From assembly GCA_019753285.1 (NCBI GenBank), contig JAIELD010000055.1, positions 19,600-83,599 of the forward strand: a DNA stretch of 64,000 nt, read 5' to 3'. The notes below the pieces were generated by a model. It made no database searches. It saw only the letters and a program-made list of their open reading frames with translations, and was not told the origin of the DNA. This stretch comes from Beijerinckiaceae bacterium (GTDB lineage Bacteria; Pseudomonadota; Alphaproteobacteria; Rhizobiales; Beijerinckiaceae). Below, one piece after another: positions 1 through 10,478 of this stretch (position 1 is its first letter; each line of letters opens with the position of its first letter). The position numbers were made by a program, and so were the translations under genes.

Positions 1-294
1 GCCCGCCAGCGCGCCGCAGACATTGCCTTGCATGAACACGGCGCGCCGGCCGAGCGAACGCATCAGCATATTGGCCGGATAGGTTGCCAGCGCAGCGCCT
101 ACGACGAAAAAAGAGATGGGCAGCGTCGCGAATTCCGGGCGGGTGGCGAGGCTGCGACCGACGAGCGCCCCGGTTGCGAACACCACCGTTGCGTTAGCCC
201 CGGCCACACCGGTCGCCGCAGCCAGCAGAAGTGCGTTGCGGCGAGCCTGCTGGTCGCCGGAATGACTGGTGGCTTCTTGTGCGATGGCTGTCAC
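1..294 (-). CDS. MFS transporter, N-terminal part (cut by window edge)
   Basis: Reading leftward from a GTG at 294 gives 98 codons without a stop, running off the window. The product starts with about 18 polar residues, then two hydrophobic segments joined by a loop that reads LMRSLGRR, the usual position and flavour of the MFS motif A between helices 2 and 3. The GTG has a GAGG sequence about 8 bases upstream. An in-frame ATG at 336 would add 14 arginine-rich residues but has no clear ribosome site. The substrate cannot be judged from two helices. Confidence 0.6.
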   Translation of the reverse strand, partial: MTAIAQEATSHSGDQQARRNALLLAAATGVAGANATVVFATGALVGRSLATRPEFATLPISFFVVGAALATYPANMLMRSLGRRAVFMQGNVCGALAG

Positions 295-390
295 GGCGAT
301 CCTCGGAGTTGCCTTCCGCCTACGCCCGCCTGCCATATTTTACAAACGGAAACCGTTGATAGGAGGCATCAGCTCCGCGAATGCGACCCA

Positions 391-1797
391 TCAGAAAGCA
401 GGATCGATCGGTGAGGGCGGCGTCCCACCGGCCTCGATCGCCGCGCCGGCGATGAGGGCGAGATCCTCGCGAAACCGGTTGACGACGACCTGAACGCCAA
501 CCGGCGAAGAGCCGACCATGCCCGTCGAGACCGTCAACCCTGGCAGGCCGAGAAACGGCAGGCCTGTCTGGGTCATCTGGGCGCGCCAGACGCGCTCGAA
601 CGCCTCCGGCCCCTGCTGGTCGAGACCATCGGCGAACGGCAGCTCGCCCGACACCGGCATCAGGCACACGGGATAGCGGTCGAAGAACAGGTTCCACTGG
701 CGCATCAGCGTCGCCCGCCGGGTCAGCGCCTGCGAAATGAAGCCCGGCTCTTCAGATTTCGCGAGGTCCTCGTAATGCCGCAGCACCGTCAGCGCGCCGG
801 GATCGCCCTCGCTCTCGGCGAGTTCCAGCGAGCGCTGGAAGCCGTCACAGAGCCAGAGTCGCAATTGAAGCTGCGCGGCCTCGGCCAGCGGAGGCGTCGT
901 CTCGATTTCCTCGACCGTCCAGCCTGCCGCGGCAAGCCGCGCTGCCGCATCCCTCAGCGCGGCCTCGACCTCCGGTTTCGTTTCCAGCCCGTCGGGCCTG
1001 ATGCACAGCGCCGCGCGCTTGGGCGCCGGCGGACCGTCGAAGGGCACTGGCACGTACCAGGGATCGCGCGCATCCGGCTGCATCATCGCTTCGAAGCCAA
1101 GCTTCACATCGGCGATCGTCCGCGCCAGCGGCCCGGATGCCGCCATCAACTGCGCACCGATGCTTCGCTCCGGCGAGGACGCATTGAAGGCGGGGATGCG
1201 CCCGAGCCCCGGCCGCAGGCCGTGCACGCCGCAGGCATAGGCAGGATAGCGCACCGAGCCGCCGATATCCGTGCCATGGGCGATGTGGCCCATGCCGCTC
1301 ACGACCGCCGCCCCTGCGCCGCCGGAAGAGCCGCCGGGGGTTAGCCGCGCGTCACGCGGGTTCTTCGTGTCGCCATGAATGAGGTTGGTGGTGAACCAGC
1401 GATAGGAGAAAGCAGGCGTGTTGGTCCGCCCGAGGATGACCGCGCCGGCTTTGATGAGATTGTCGACCACCGGATTATTGACGCTTGCAATGAGATCGCG
1501 CTGCATCTTCAGCCCGTTCGTCGTCGCGTAGCCGGCCTGGTCCGCGTTGACCTTGATCGTGATCGGCACGCCCGCGAGCGGACCAGGGTCGTTGCCGCTC
1601 GCAAGAGCCGCATCGATCGCGTCGGCCTGCGCGAGTGTGTCTTCGGGGCGATGGTCGATGATCGCGTTGAGTTTGGGGTTGACGGCATCGAGCCTTGTCA
1701 GCGCCGCTTCGGCCGCCTCTCGCGCCGAAAGCTGCCTCGATCGGATTTTCGCCGCGAGATCGGTCGCGCTCAGACGCCAGAGTTCGTTCATGTCCAT
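391..1797 (-). CDS. Amidase signature family hydrolase
   Basis: A 468-residue amidase-signature enzyme that hydrolyses a C-N amide bond using a Ser-cisSer-Lys triad. The triad is visible: Lys82 in PITIKVN, Ser157 in the glycine-rich GGSSGG stretch, and nucleophile Ser181 in DIGGSVRYP. Length is normal for the family (450-500). There is no signal peptide, so it is cytoplasmic. It lies alone, minus strand, between a transporter start and a divergent YeiH gene, so the context does not name the substrate. GatA is unlikely, because no gatB or gatC is near. The ATG at 1797 begins MDMNEL. Confidence 0.9.
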   Translation of the reverse strand: MDMNELWRLSATDLAAKIRSRQLSAREAAEAALTRLDAVNPKLNAIIDHRPEDTLAQADAIDAALASGNDPGPLAGVPITIKVNADQAGYATTNGLKMQRDLIASVNNPVVDNLIKAGAVILGRTNTPAFSYRWFTTNLIHGDTKNPRDARLTPGGSSGGAGAAVVSGMGHIAHGTDIGGSVRYPAYACGVHGLRPGLGRIPAFNASSPERSIGAQLMAASGPLARTIADVKLGFEAMMQPDARDPWYVPVPFDGPPAPKRAALCIRPDGLETKPEVEAALRDAAARLAAAGWTVEEIETTPPLAEAAQLQLRLWLCDGFQRSLELAESEGDPGALTVLRHYEDLAKSEEPGFISQALTRRATLMRQWNLFFDRYPVCLMPVSGELPFADGLDQQGPEAFERVWRAQMTQTGLPFLGLPGLTVSTGMVGSSPVGVQVVVNRFREDLALIAGAAIEAGGTPPSPIDPAF

Positions 1798-1999
1798 CGC
1801 TTTCGTTGCAGATCAGTTCCGCGCCATTGGTGCTGGCCGGCTTCTCCCTTGTCAATCACGCCGAAGAGCGGCGAGGACAGCGGCGGCACAAGCCAAAATG
1901 CAGATAAAAGATGTGAATTGCCGTGCAGACACTTTTCTTTTGGCTGCGCTGGGCTAAGCCTGCGGACTGCACCCTGCCCGGCTCGTCGCAAGGATCAAC

Positions 2000-3034
2000 A
2001 TGCACAGGTTCGTTCCAGGTGTTCTCCTGTGCGTGGCGGTGACGGGATTCGCCGCGCTGGTGGAGAGCGTCGAGCTTCGCTGGTTCGGGCAGCCCTATCT
2101 CGAAACCCTGGTCATCGCGATCCTGCTCGGAGCGCTCATCCGCACGGCCTGGTCGCCCGGCCGGACCTTTCAGCCGGGCATCGATTTCAGCGCCAAGTTC
2201 CTGCTTGAATTCGCGATCTGGATGCTCGGCGCATCCGTGGATTTCAGCATCGTCGCGGCGATGGGCAACGGCCTGCTGCTCGGCATCATCGCGATCGTGA
2301 CGGCGGCGCTGATCGCCGGCTATCTCATCGGCAGGGTGCTCGGCCTGTCGCAGCGCATGGCGATCCTCGTCGCCTGCGGCAACGCCATCTGCGGCAACTC
2401 CGCCATTGCGGCCGTGGCCCCGGCGATCGGCGCGACCGGCCGAGACATCGCCTGCTCGATCGCTTTCACGGCGGTGCTTGGCGTGATCGTCGTGCTCGGC
2501 TTGCCACTCCTCGTGCCCCTGCTCTCGATGTCGGAGCGGCAATATGGCGTTCTTGCCGGGCTCACGGTCTATGCCGTGCCGCAGGTGCTGGCCGCGACAC
2601 TTCCGGTCGGTTCGCTCAGCAATCAGGTCGGCACGATCGTCAAGCTGGTGCGGGTGCTGCTGCTTGGGCCCGTCATCCTGGCCGTGACGATCTTTGCGCG
2701 CACGCTGCCTCAGGATGGCGCACGGACGAGCGCCCCGGCTGATGACGGCGCAAGGCGGCGGATCGCGATCCACAAGATACTCCCATGGTTCATCCTCGCC
2801 TTCCTCGTGCTCTCACTGATGCGCTCGGCCAATCTGCTGCCGGATGCTTTCATCTGGTTCGCATCGAAGACCGCAAACGTCCTGACGCTGATTTCAATGG
2901 CGGCGCTCGGCCTCGGCGTCGATATCCGCATGGTCGCGCAGGCCGGTCCGCGCGTCGTCGCGGCGGTCTCGCTCTCGCTTCTCGCGCTACTCGGCGGAAG
3001 CCTGGTCCTGATTTACGCGATGCGGCTGGCGTGA
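2000..3034 (+). CDS. YeiH-family membrane protein (putative sulfate exporter family)
   Basis: A 344-residue integral membrane protein with about ten hydrophobic segments and the conserved CGNAICGNSAIAAVAP stretch (about residues 126-141) of the YeiH/UPF0324 family. Members are often annotated as putative sulfate exporters and some sit beside taurine degradation genes, but biochemical proof is thin. No sulfonate gene is next to it here. The start ATG has AAGGA upstream. It is divergent from the amidase and convergent with hutD, with a short tandem repeat between the two stops. Confidence 0.85.
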   Translation: MHRFVPGVLLCVAVTGFAALVESVELRWFGQPYLETLVIAILLGALIRTAWSPGRTFQPGIDFSAKFLLEFAIWMLGASVDFSIVAAMGNGLLLGIIAIVTAALIAGYLIGRVLGLSQRMAILVACGNAICGNSAIAAVAPAIGATGRDIACSIAFTAVLGVIVVLGLPLLVPLLSMSERQYGVLAGLTVYAVPQVLAATLPVGSLSNQVGTIVKLVRVLLLGPVILAVTIFARTLPQDGARTSAPADDGARRRIAIHKILPWFILAFLVLSLMRSANLLPDAFIWFASKTANVLTLISMAALGLGVDIRMVAQAGPRVVAAVSLSLLALLGGSLVLIYAMRLA

Positions 3035-3041
3035 CCGTTAG

Positions 3042-3105
3042 GCCAAGGAGTTCTGACGCCAAGGAGTTCTGACGCTAATGAATCCTGACGCCAAGGAGCC
3101 GTCAG
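3042..3105. repeat. Four 16-bp tandem repeat units between yeiH and hutD
   Basis: Four head-to-tail 16-base units start at 3042, 3058, 3074 and 3090. The first two are identical (GCCAAGGAGTTCTGAC). The third and fourth diverge at a few positions. The array fills the gap between two convergent stop codons and slightly enters the 3' end of hutD. It looks like local slippage duplication rather than a mobile repeat. Confidence 0.75.
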
Positions 3106-3731
3106 GCAGTCGGCGCGAATTCGATCAACAGCGCAGTCGCGGACCCTTCGCTGCGCATGTGCCAGGTGACAGGCTCTTGCGCCACGAAAGCGTCGTGCAT
3201 GTTGGGGGTCACGATCCCCATGTCGCAGACAATTCTGCCCGCGCCGCTGCACCAGACGAGGACGGCGTGGCCACCGGTTGAAAACGAACGGACGCCTGCT
3301 ACTTCAACGACTTTCATGGAGTTTTTGAATGCCGAGCGGCGGCTCATGGCGTTGAGGTCGAGGATCGGACCCGAAAGAAGCCGTGCGAATGTCTCCCTGT
3401 CCGCCGGAAAGGCGGTCGGCGGGTGATCGCGGCGCACTTCAAACGGCTCCATGCCGGTCACGGCGAGCGCAAGGCCTTCGCCTTCGAGGATGGCCATGGT
3501 CCTGTCGATGTCTGGAAAGAGGGAGAACGCGCCGTCGCTCGCCACCTCCGCGATGCTGACGCGCCATGAAAACGTGTCGAGATCGGCGGCCTCGGGAAAA
3601 CTGGCGACGTCATAGGTCACGCCGCCGCCATTCTTCCAGCGACGCGGCTCGCGCTGCGCGGAAGGCAAATGGCGTATGCCGCTCACACTTGATTCCATCA
3701 GCCAGGAGTCCGGCACAAAGGATTCAGCCAC
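3102..3731 (-). CDS. hutD: HutD family protein
   Basis: A 209-residue HutD-family protein (bicupin fold), a common accessory of hut operons. In Pseudomonas it has been proposed to act as a governor of histidine pathway activity, perhaps by binding an intermediate. Visible family features are RWKNGGGVTYDV near the N-terminus and the FSWRVSIAEVASDGAFS segment. It is the last gene of the hut train, 12 bases after hutU. The GTG at 3731 is used here; an ATG at 3698 would drop 11 residues. Confidence 0.9.
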   Translation of the reverse strand: MAESFVPDSWLMESSVSGIRHLPSAQREPRRWKNGGGVTYDVASFPEAADLDTFSWRVSIAEVASDGAFSLFPDIDRTMAILEGEGLALAVTGMEPFEVRRDHPPTAFPADRETFARLLSGPILDLNAMSRRSAFKNSMKVVEVAGVRSFSTGGHAVLVWCSGAGRIVCDMGIVTPNMHDAFVAQEPVTWHMRSEGSATALLIEFAPTA

Positions 3732-3743
3732 CTCGCTTTTCCT

Positions 3744-5408
3744 TCAAAGAATGCCCGGGAGATCGAGCCCGTTAGCCCGCGCGCAATCGAGCGCGATGTC
3801 GTAGCCGGCATCCGCGTGCCGCATTACCCCTGTCGCCGGGTCGTTCCAAAGCACACGCTCGAGCCGACGTGCAGCCTCTGGCGTGCCATCCGCGACGATG
3901 ACCATGCCGGAGTGTTGCGAGAAGCCCATGCCGACGCCGCCGCCGTGATGCAGGGACACCCAAGTCGCGCCGGAGGCGCAGTTGAGGAGAGCATTGAGGA
4001 GCGGCCAGTCAGACACGGCATCCGATCCGTCGCGCATCGCTTCCGTTTCGCGGTTGGGCGAGGCGACCGAACCAGAATCAAGATGATCGCGCCCGATCAC
4101 CACCGGCGCGCTGAGCTCGCCCTTTTCCACCATCTCGTTGAAGGCGAGGCCGAGCCGGTGCCTGTCGCCGAGCCCGACCCAGCAGATGCGCGCCGGAAGG
4201 CCCTGGAACGAAATGCGCTCGCGCGCCATGTCGAGCCAGTGGTGCAGCGGCTTGTTGTCAGGGAGGAGTTCCTTCACCCTGGCGTCGGTGCGGTAGATGT
4301 CCTCCGGATCGCCCGAGAGCGCTGCCCAGCGGAACGGTCCGATGCCCCGGCAGAACAGCGGGCGGATATAGGCCGGCACGAAACCCGGAAAATCGAAGGC
4401 GTCGGCGACCCCCTCCTCCTTCGCCATCTGCCGGATGTTGTTGCCGTAATCGAGCGTCGGGATGCCCATGCGGTGGAAGTCGAGCATCGCCTTGACATGC
4501 AGCGCCATTGAGCGCCGCGCGGCCTTATCCACCGCCTTCGGATCGCTCGATCGCCGGTCCTCCCATTCAGAGAGCGTCCAGCCGCCGGGAAGATAGCCGT
4601 TTACCGGATCATGCGCCGAGGTCTGGTCGGTCACGACATCCGGACGGATGCCGCGCCGTACGATTTCCGGAAAGACATCGACCGCATTGCCGAGGAGGCC
4701 GATCGAGACAGGCTTGCCCTGCGCCTTCGCCTCATCGAGCATGGCCAGCGCCTCGTCGAGGTCCTTGGCCTGCCTGTCGAGATAGCGTGTCGCGAGACGC
4801 ATCTCGATCCGGGACGGCTGACACTCGACGGCAAGGCATGAGGCACCGGCCATCGTGGCAGCGAGCGGCTGCGCGCCACCCATGCCGCCAAGGCCGGCGG
4901 TGAGGATCCAGCGGCCGGACAAATCGCCGTTGTAATGCTGGCGACCGACCTCGACGAAGGTTTCGTAGGTGCCCTGCACAATGCCCTGGCTGCCGATATA
5001 GATCCAGGAGCCCGCGGTCATCTGGCCGTACATCATAAGGCCCTTGCGATCGAGCTCGTTGAAATGCTCCCAGGTCGCCCAGCGCGGCACGAGGTTGGAA
5101 TTGGCGATCAGCACGCGCGGGGCGTCCGCATGCGTCCTGAAAACCCCGACCGGCTTGCCTGACTGGACGAGCAGCGTCTCGTCCCCCTCCAGTTTTTTCA
5201 GCGTTTCGACGATGCGGTCGAAACTGTCCCAGTCGCGGGCAGCGCGGCCGATGCCGCCATAGACGACGAGTTCGCCGGGCCGCTCGGCGACCTTGGGGTC
5301 GAGGTTGTTCATCAGCATCCGCATCGGGGCTTCAGTCAGCCAGCTCTTGGCGCTGAGCTGCGAACCCTGAGGCGAGCGAATGACTCGGGCATTGTCGAGA
5401 CGGGTCAT
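3744..5408 (-). CDS. hutU: Urocanate hydratase
   Basis: A 554-residue urocanate hydratase (urocanase), which adds water to urocanate to give 4-imidazolone-5-propanoate with tightly bound NAD+. Near-complete family identity is obvious: [11 protein letters not shown], the [15 protein letters not shown] nucleotide-binding stretch, [10 protein letters not shown] with the conserved active-site cysteine, and [18 protein letters not shown] near the end. Length is the standard about 555. Its ATG overlaps the hutG stop as ATGA, so the two are translationally coupled. Confidence 0.97.
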   Translation of the reverse strand: MTRLDNARVIRSPQGSQLSAKSWLTEAPMRMLMNNLDPKVAERPGELVVYGGIGRAARDWDSFDRIVETLKKLEGDETLLVQSGKPVGVFRTHADAPRVLIANSNLVPRWATWEHFNELDRKGLMMYGQMTAGSWIYIGSQGIVQGTYETFVEVGRQHYNGDLSGRWILTAGLGGMGGAQPLAATMAGASCLAVECQPSRIEMRLATRYLDRQAKDLDEALAMLDEAKAQGKPVSIGLLGNAVDVFPEIVRRGIRPDVVTDQTSAHDPVNGYLPGGWTLSEWEDRRSSDPKAVDKAARRSMALHVKAMLDFHRMGIPTLDYGNNIRQMAKEEGVADAFDFPGFVPAYIRPLFCRGIGPFRWAALSGDPEDIYRTDARVKELLPDNKPLHHWLDMARERISFQGLPARICWVGLGDRHRLGLAFNEMVEKGELSAPVVIGRDHLDSGSVASPNRETEAMRDGSDAVSDWPLLNALLNCASGATWVSLHHGGGVGMGFSQHSGMVIVADGTPEAARRLERVLWNDPATGVMRHADAGYDIALDCARANGLDLPGIL

Positions 5409-6256
5409 GGAATGGTCCTCGTGGGGCTGGGAGCGTTGGTCGCAAAATCGGTGCAGGCTTCGAGGATGCGCCGTAGCTCGGCGCGCATCGGCTCGGCGCG
5501 CTTGGCATCATAGGGGGACGGCCAATTCCCTTCCGAAATCGGCGTTTCCGGTTCGTCCATATAGCTCCGGCATGCGAGTTCCATCTGCACCGCATGCACG
5601 CCCGCATCGGGCATGCCAAAACTGCGCGTGATGTATCCGCCCTTGAAACGGCCATTGGTCACCCGGCTGAAGGCGGATGCGTCGCAAATCCGCTCGATGC
5701 TCGCGACGAGTCGTGGGTCAGCACTGCGTCCATCGTCGGTGCCGATGTTGAAGTGCGGCAAGCTGCCCTCAAACAGCCGAGGGATGACCGAGCGGATCGA
5801 ATGGCAATCATAGAGCACGACGCAGTCATGCGCGCGGCGCAACCGCGCGAGCTCGGCCGCGAGCGCCTGATGATAGAGATCGAAGTAAAGCGCTCGACGT
5901 TCGGCTATCGAGGCCGCGTCCGGCTCTTCACCCGACAGATATAGCGGATCGCCATCGAATGTGGTGGTGGGGCAGAGTTCGGTCGTCGCCATGCCTGGAT
6001 AGAGCGAGACGCCGGAGGGATCGCGGTTGACGTCGATCACGGTGCGCGAGATCGAGGTGCGAACGACCGTCGCGCCAAGCTCTTGCGCGAAGTCGTAAAG
6101 TCGCTCGATCCACCAGTCGCAATCGCGCCGCGCCAGCCAGAGCGAGACGAGCCCGCGCCGATGGAGATCGGGAATCTCGGTCCCCGTGTGCGGCAGGCTG
6201 ACGAGAAGCGGCGCGGGCCCGCGCTGGATCGTGAGCCAGTTCATCGAACCGGTCAC
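5405..6256 (-). CDS. hutG: N-formylglutamate deformylase
   Basis: A 283-residue N-formylglutamate amidohydrolase that releases formate and glutamate at the end of the hut pathway. Family marks are [10 protein letters not shown] near the start, the [12 protein letters not shown] segment and [10 protein letters not shown] with likely metal-binding residues. With hutF present (see 9099), this is the deiminase/deformylase branch rather than formiminoglutamase. The GTG at 6256 overlaps the hutH stop as GTGA; an ATG at 6244 is the alternative start. The formate produced is a possible substrate for the formate dehydrogenase encoded 40 kb away. Confidence 0.93.
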   Translation of the reverse strand: MTGSMNWLTIQRGPAPLLVSLPHTGTEIPDLHRRGLVSLWLARRDCDWWIERLYDFAQELGATVVRTSISRTVIDVNRDPSGVSLYPGMATTELCPTTTFDGDPLYLSGEEPDAASIAERRALYFDLYHQALAAELARLRRAHDCVVLYDCHSIRSVIPRLFEGSLPHFNIGTDDGRSADPRLVASIERICDASAFSRVTNGRFKGGYITRSFGMPDAGVHAVQMELACRSYMDEPETPISEGNWPSPYDAKRAEPMRAELRRILEACTDFATNAPSPTRTIP

Positions 6257-7788
6257 GGAGCGATCACCGATGGCAGCCGCACTGCATCGACCGCTCGCAT
6301 CAAGCGGCCGCTTTCGACCATGCTTATCGCCGCAGCCATGTCCGGATGGAAGTGCCGATCGTCATCGAGATGCGGAACCACGCTCCGAACGAGATCCCGA
6401 ACCGCCTGCAGCGGAACGCTAGAGAGCAGCGGAGCATGGAAGTCGCAGCCCTGCGCCGCGGCGAGCAACTCGATCCCGAGCACACCGGCGACGTTGCGCG
6501 TCATCTCGGCAAGCCGCCTTGCGCCATGCGCGGCCATGGAGACATGATCCTCCTGATTGGCGGATGTCGGGATGGAATCGACGCTTGCCGGATAGGCCCT
6601 CTGCTTGTTCTCCGAGACGAGAGCGGCGGCCGTGACCTGCGGGATCATGAAACCCGAATTGAGGCCCGGCTTCGGCGTCAGGAATGCAGGCAGGCCGGAT
6701 AGGGCAGGATCGGTCAGCATGGCGATGCGGCGCTCCGCGAGGGAACCGATCTCGCACACGGCCATTGCGATCATGTCCGCTGCGAACGCTACCGGCTCCG
6801 CATGAAAATTGCCGCCGGACAAGGCCACGCCTTCGTCAGGGAAGACGAGCGGATTGTCGGAGACGCCATTGGCCTCGACCGCGAGCGTCGCCGCCGCCTG
6901 CCGCAGCAGATCGAGCACGGCACCCATGACCTGCGGCTGGCAGCGCAGGCAGTATGGATCCTGAATGCGCGGATCGCCCGTGATGTGCGAAGCGCGGATG
7001 GCGCTGCCATCCATCAGCGCCCGCAAGGCGGCGGCCGTCTCGATCTGGCCCCGATGGCCGCGCACCGCATGGATGCGCGGATCGAACGGCGTGTCGGAGC
7101 CGCGGGCTGCATCGGTGGATAGCGCTCCCGTCACCAGCGCGGAATGGTAAAGCGTCTCTGCCTCGAACAGACCTGCAAGGGCATAGGCGGTCGAGAACTG
7201 GGTGCCGTTGAGCAGCGCCAGCCCCTCCTTCGCGCCAAGCTCGTGCGGCGCAAGGCCGGCCTGCGCCAGCGCATCGGCGGCGGGCATACGGCCCGTCGGC
7301 GTCTCGATCTCGCCTACGCCGATCATCGCTGCGGTCATGTGGGCGAGCGGCGCGAGGTCGCCCGATGCGCCAACCGACCCTTGCGCCGGGACGACGGGTA
7401 TGAGGCCGTGCTCCAGCATCAGCGACAGACGATCCAGCGTTTCGGCCCGAACGCCGGAAAACCCCTGCGCGAGGCTGGCGATCTTGAGCGCCATCATCAG
7501 CCGCGCGACCGGGCGGGGCATCGGTTCGCCGACGCCGGCGCAATGCGAGAGCACGATATTGCGCTGAAGGGTTTTCAGATCATCGACCGGAATGCGGATG
7601 CTCGCGAGCTTGCCGAAGCCGGTGTTGATCCCATAGACCGGCTCTCCGGTTTCAAGGATCGCGGAGACCGTGCGGGCGGCACGCTCAACGCCGGCGCGAC
7701 AGGACGGATCGAGCGCAAGGTCCGCTCCTTGCCAGATCGCGCGCCAATCGGCCAGAGTTGCGGTGCCCGGTGTCAGGCTAACAGGCAT
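6253..7788 (-). CDS. hutH: Histidine ammonia-lyase (histidase)
   Basis: A 511-residue histidase, converting L-histidine to urocanate and ammonia. The autocatalytic MIO cofactor triad Ala141-Ser142-Gly143 is intact within [14 protein letters not shown]. Other family active-site positions are present: Tyr52 (VYGINTGFG), His82 (SHCAGVG), the [11 protein letters not shown] block and QED near residue 410. The open frame extends 57 codons further upstream, but the ATG at 7788 has GGAGGGG just before it and begins at the normal family position, so I chose it. It overlaps the end of hutI by 16 bases. Compare the MIO-less homologue at 22457. Confidence 0.97.
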   Translation of the reverse strand: MPVSLTPGTATLADWRAIWQGADLALDPSCRAGVERAARTVSAILETGEPVYGINTGFGKLASIRIPVDDLKTLQRNIVLSHCAGVGEPMPRPVARLMMALKIASLAQGFSGVRAETLDRLSLMLEHGLIPVVPAQGSVGASGDLAPLAHMTAAMIGVGEIETPTGRMPAADALAQAGLAPHELGAKEGLALLNGTQFSTAYALAGLFEAETLYHSALVTGALSTDAARGSDTPFDPRIHAVRGHRGQIETAAALRALMDGSAIRASHITGDPRIQDPYCLRCQPQVMGAVLDLLRQAAATLAVEANGVSDNPLVFPDEGVALSGGNFHAEPVAFAADMIAMAVCEIGSLAERRIAMLTDPALSGLPAFLTPKPGLNSGFMIPQVTAAALVSENKQRAYPASVDSIPTSANQEDHVSMAAHGARRLAEMTRNVAGVLGIELLAAAQGCDFHAPLLSSVPLQAVRDLVRSVVPHLDDDRHFHPDMAAAISMVESGRLMRAVDAVRLPSVIAP

Positions 7789-9014
7789 TGGCCCCTCCAG
7801 ATGCGCGCATGGAGCGGGCTCGCTCCCATGCGGTAGACGAGTTCGGCAGGCCGGTCGATGTCCCAGATGGCGAGGTCGGCGCTCATGCCAGCTTGAAGCA
7901 CGCCGATGTCGCGCCGGCCGAGCGCTTGGGCGGCATGGCGCGTCACGCCGATCAGGCATTCATTGACCGTCATGCGGAACAGCGTGGCGGCCATGTTCAT
8001 CGCGAGCAGCAGCGAGCTCAGGGGAGAGGTGCCGGGGTTGCAGTCCGTCGCCACCGCCATCGACACGCCGTGCCGGCGGAACAGATCGATCGGCGGGGCG
8101 CGGGTTTCCCGGATGAAATAGTAGGCGCCAGGCAGGATCACGGCAATCGTGCCGGCCGCCGCCAGCGCCAGCGCCCCGGCTTCGTCCGTATGTTCGAGAT
8201 GATCGGCGGACAACGCGCCGAAGCGCGCCGCGAGCGCCGCGCCGCCGAGATTGGACAACTGATCGGCGTGCAGCTTCATCGGCAGGCCGAGCGCTTGCGC
8301 AGCGCGGAATAACCGGGCGACCTCGTCGGGCGAAAAGGCGATGCCCTCGCAGAAGGCATCGACAGCATCGGCCAGACCTGCTCCGGCGATCTGCGGCAGC
8401 ATCACGTCAACGACGAGGTCGAGATAGCCAGCCTGATTGCCCTTGAACTCGGGCGGCACCGCATGCGCGCCGAGAAAGGTGGTGACGACCGAAACAGGGT
8501 GATCCCGGCCGAGCCGGCGCGCAGCACCGAGCAGTTTCATCTCGCTCGCCGTGTCGAGTCCGTAACCGGATTTGACCTCCACCGTCGTGACGCCATCGCG
8601 CAGCAGCGCCTCGAGCCTTGCTACGCTCTCACTCACCAGTTCGCTCTCGCTCGCGGCGCGCGTCGCGGCCACGGACGAGACGATGCCGCCCCCTGCCCGC
8701 GCGATCTCCTCATAGCTCGCGCCTTCAAGCCTCAGTTCGAATTCATGCGCGCGGTGACCCGCATGGACGAGATGGGTATGGCAATCGATGAGGCCGGGCG
8801 TGATCCAACGGCCCTCGCAATCCTGGATTTCGGCAGCCGCTGCGCTCGCCGGAAGCTCCGCCTCGGGACCGGCGTGGATAATGCGGTCGCCGTGGATCAG
8901 GATCGCCGCGTTCTCGATGACGCCGACCCCCGGCAGATCGGGGCGCATAGTGGCGAGCCGCGCATTGCGAAAGAGGCGAAACGCTGCGCTATCCTCTTTC
9001 ATGAAAGATGTCAT
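7773..9014 (-). CDS. hutI: Imidazolonepropionase
   Basis: A 413-residue amidohydrolase-superfamily enzyme that opens the imidazolone ring to give N-formimidoyl-L-glutamate. The metal-binding motif [12 protein letters not shown] is clear, as are [15 protein letters not shown] and the ATDCNPGTS stretch near the C-terminus. Length is typical (about 400-415). The ATG at 9014 with an upstream AAGG is preferred over the TTG at 9017. It is the first gene of the minus-strand hut train and is divergent from hutF across an 84-base gap that must hold both promoters. Confidence 0.97.
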   Translation of the reverse strand: MTSFMKEDSAAFRLFRNARLATMRPDLPGVGVIENAAILIHGDRIIHAGPEAELPASAAAAEIQDCEGRWITPGLIDCHTHLVHAGHRAHEFELRLEGASYEEIARAGGGIVSSVAATRAASESELVSESVARLEALLRDGVTTVEVKSGYGLDTASEMKLLGAARRLGRDHPVSVVTTFLGAHAVPPEFKGNQAGYLDLVVDVMLPQIAGAGLADAVDAFCEGIAFSPDEVARLFRAAQALGLPMKLHADQLSNLGGAALAARFGALSADHLEHTDEAGALALAAAGTIAVILPGAYYFIRETRAPPIDLFRRHGVSMAVATDCNPGTSPLSSLLLAMNMAATLFRMTVNECLIGVTRHAAQALGRRDIGVLQAGMSADLAIWDIDRPAELVYRMGASPLHARIWRGQCLLA

Positions 9015-9098
9015 CAAGACCTTCTCGAGCGCTTGTCGCGACCCGGCAATCTATATACGGCTTGGAAGCGCCTGCAAGCACACCAAGCGGAGTGAATC

Positions 9099-10469
9099 GT
9101 GAACACGCGTGACCAAACTATTCATGCGAAACAGGCGCTTCTGCCGGGTGGCTGGCATGGCGACGTTCGGCTCGACGTTTCAGGGGAAGCTCTGATCTCG
9201 ATCGAAACAGGCGCGAAGCCGCAGGCTGGCGATGTGCGCATCGACCTCGCCGTGCCCGGCCTCTGCAATCTTCACAGCCACGCCTTCCAGCGCGCCATGG
9301 CAGGCCTCGCCGAGAGGCGCGGCCCGGGATCCGACAGTTTCTGGAGCTGGCGGGAGGAAATGTACCGCTTTGCGTTGACGATGGACCCGGACGATGTGGA
9401 GGCGGTCGCGGCGCAGCTTTATGTCGAGATGCTGGAGGCAGGCTTCACCCGCGTCGGCGAGTTTCACTATCTGCATCACGACAAGGATGGCGCGCCCTAC
9501 GCAAACCTTGCCGAAATGGCCGAGCGGATCGCGTCTGCTTCACGCGCAAGCGGCATCGCGATGACCTTGCTGCCGGTGCTTTACGCTCGCGGCGGCTTCG
9601 GCGGCCAGACTGCAAACGACGGACAGCGGCGCTTTCTTAATTCGCCGGAGCGCTTTCAGAAGCTTTGGCAGGCATCCACCGAAGTCATAGCCCGCCTGCC
9701 GGGCGGCGAGATCGGCGTCGCGCCGCACAGCCTGCGCTCCGTGAAACCGGACGAGTTGCGCCTCGCGATCGAGATCGCCGGCGAGCGCCCGATCCATATC
9801 CACATCGCCGAGCAGGTGAGGGAGGTGGAGGATTGCATCGCCTGGTCAGGCAGGCGGCCCGTCGAATGGCTGCTGGCGAACGCGAGCGTCGATGAGCGCT
9901 GGTGTCTCATCCACGCCACCCACATGACGCACGCAGAAACGCTGGGCGTCGCAGCATCGGGCGCGGTCGCAGGCCTTTGCCCGCTGACGGAGGCCAATCT
10001 CGGCGATGGCGTCTTCAACGCCGAACCGTTCGTGGCGGCGGGCGGGCGGATCGGGATCGGATCGGATTCCAATATCGAAATCAGCGCGGCGAGCGAATTG
10101 AAGATGCTCGAATATTCGCAGCGCCTCTCGCTGCGGCGGCGAAACGTGATGGCGTCCGCCGCAGGACAATCGACCGGACGCAGCCTGTTCGACGCGGCGC
10201 TTTCCGGCGGGCATCAGGCCCTCGGCTCGGGGCCGGCGGGCCTTCGCGTCGGAGGCGTCGCCGATATCGTGGCGCTCGGCAGATCCTCATCCGCACTGTC
10301 CGCCCTGAGCCCCGACCGCGTGCTGGACGCGTGGATTTTCGCTCCAGGAGCGGTATCTGTCGATCGGGTCTGGGCGCGCGGCGCGCTGCTGGTCGAGAAT
10401 GGCCGTCATCATGCACGCGACGCGATCGCCGCGCGGTTCGACCGCACGATGGAACGGCTTCTCGGCTAG
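9099..10469 (+). CDS. hutF: Formimidoylglutamate deiminase
   Basis: A 456-residue amidohydrolase that deiminates N-formimidoyl-L-glutamate to N-formylglutamate, which HutG then cleaves. The metal motif NLHSHAFQRAMAG, the HIHIAEQ block, CLIHATHMTHAE and IGSDSNIEISAASELKMLEYSQRL are all HutF hallmarks. It starts with GTG preceded by GGAG. It is divergent from hutI and convergent with the XRE regulator, only 9 bases apart at the stops. Confidence 0.95.
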   Translation: MNTRDQTIHAKQALLPGGWHGDVRLDVSGEALISIETGAKPQAGDVRIDLAVPGLCNLHSHAFQRAMAGLAERRGPGSDSFWSWREEMYRFALTMDPDDVEAVAAQLYVEMLEAGFTRVGEFHYLHHDKDGAPYANLAEMAERIASASRASGIAMTLLPVLYARGGFGGQTANDGQRRFLNSPERFQKLWQASTEVIARLPGGEIGVAPHSLRSVKPDELRLAIEIAGERPIHIHIAEQVREVEDCIAWSGRRPVEWLLANASVDERWCLIHATHMTHAETLGVAASGAVAGLCPLTEANLGDGVFNAEPFVAAGGRIGIGSDSNIEISAASELKMLEYSQRLSLRRRNVMASAAGQSTGRSLFDAALSGGHQALGSGPAGLRVGGVADIVALGRSSSALSALSPDRVLDAWIFAPGAVSVDRVWARGALLVENGRHHARDAIAARFDRTMERLLG

Positions 10470-10478
10470 CGAGCCTCG

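Noticed and set aside
6253..7959. Longer 568-residue form of HutH
   Set aside because: The extra N-terminal 57 residues overlap hutI deeply, are arginine/histidine-rich and unlike histidases; ATG 7788 has a good ribosome site.
9015..9098. HutC-type operator between hutI and hutF
   Set aside because: TATATAC and CTTG pieces occur but do not form the expected palindrome, and no GntR-type HutC gene is nearby.
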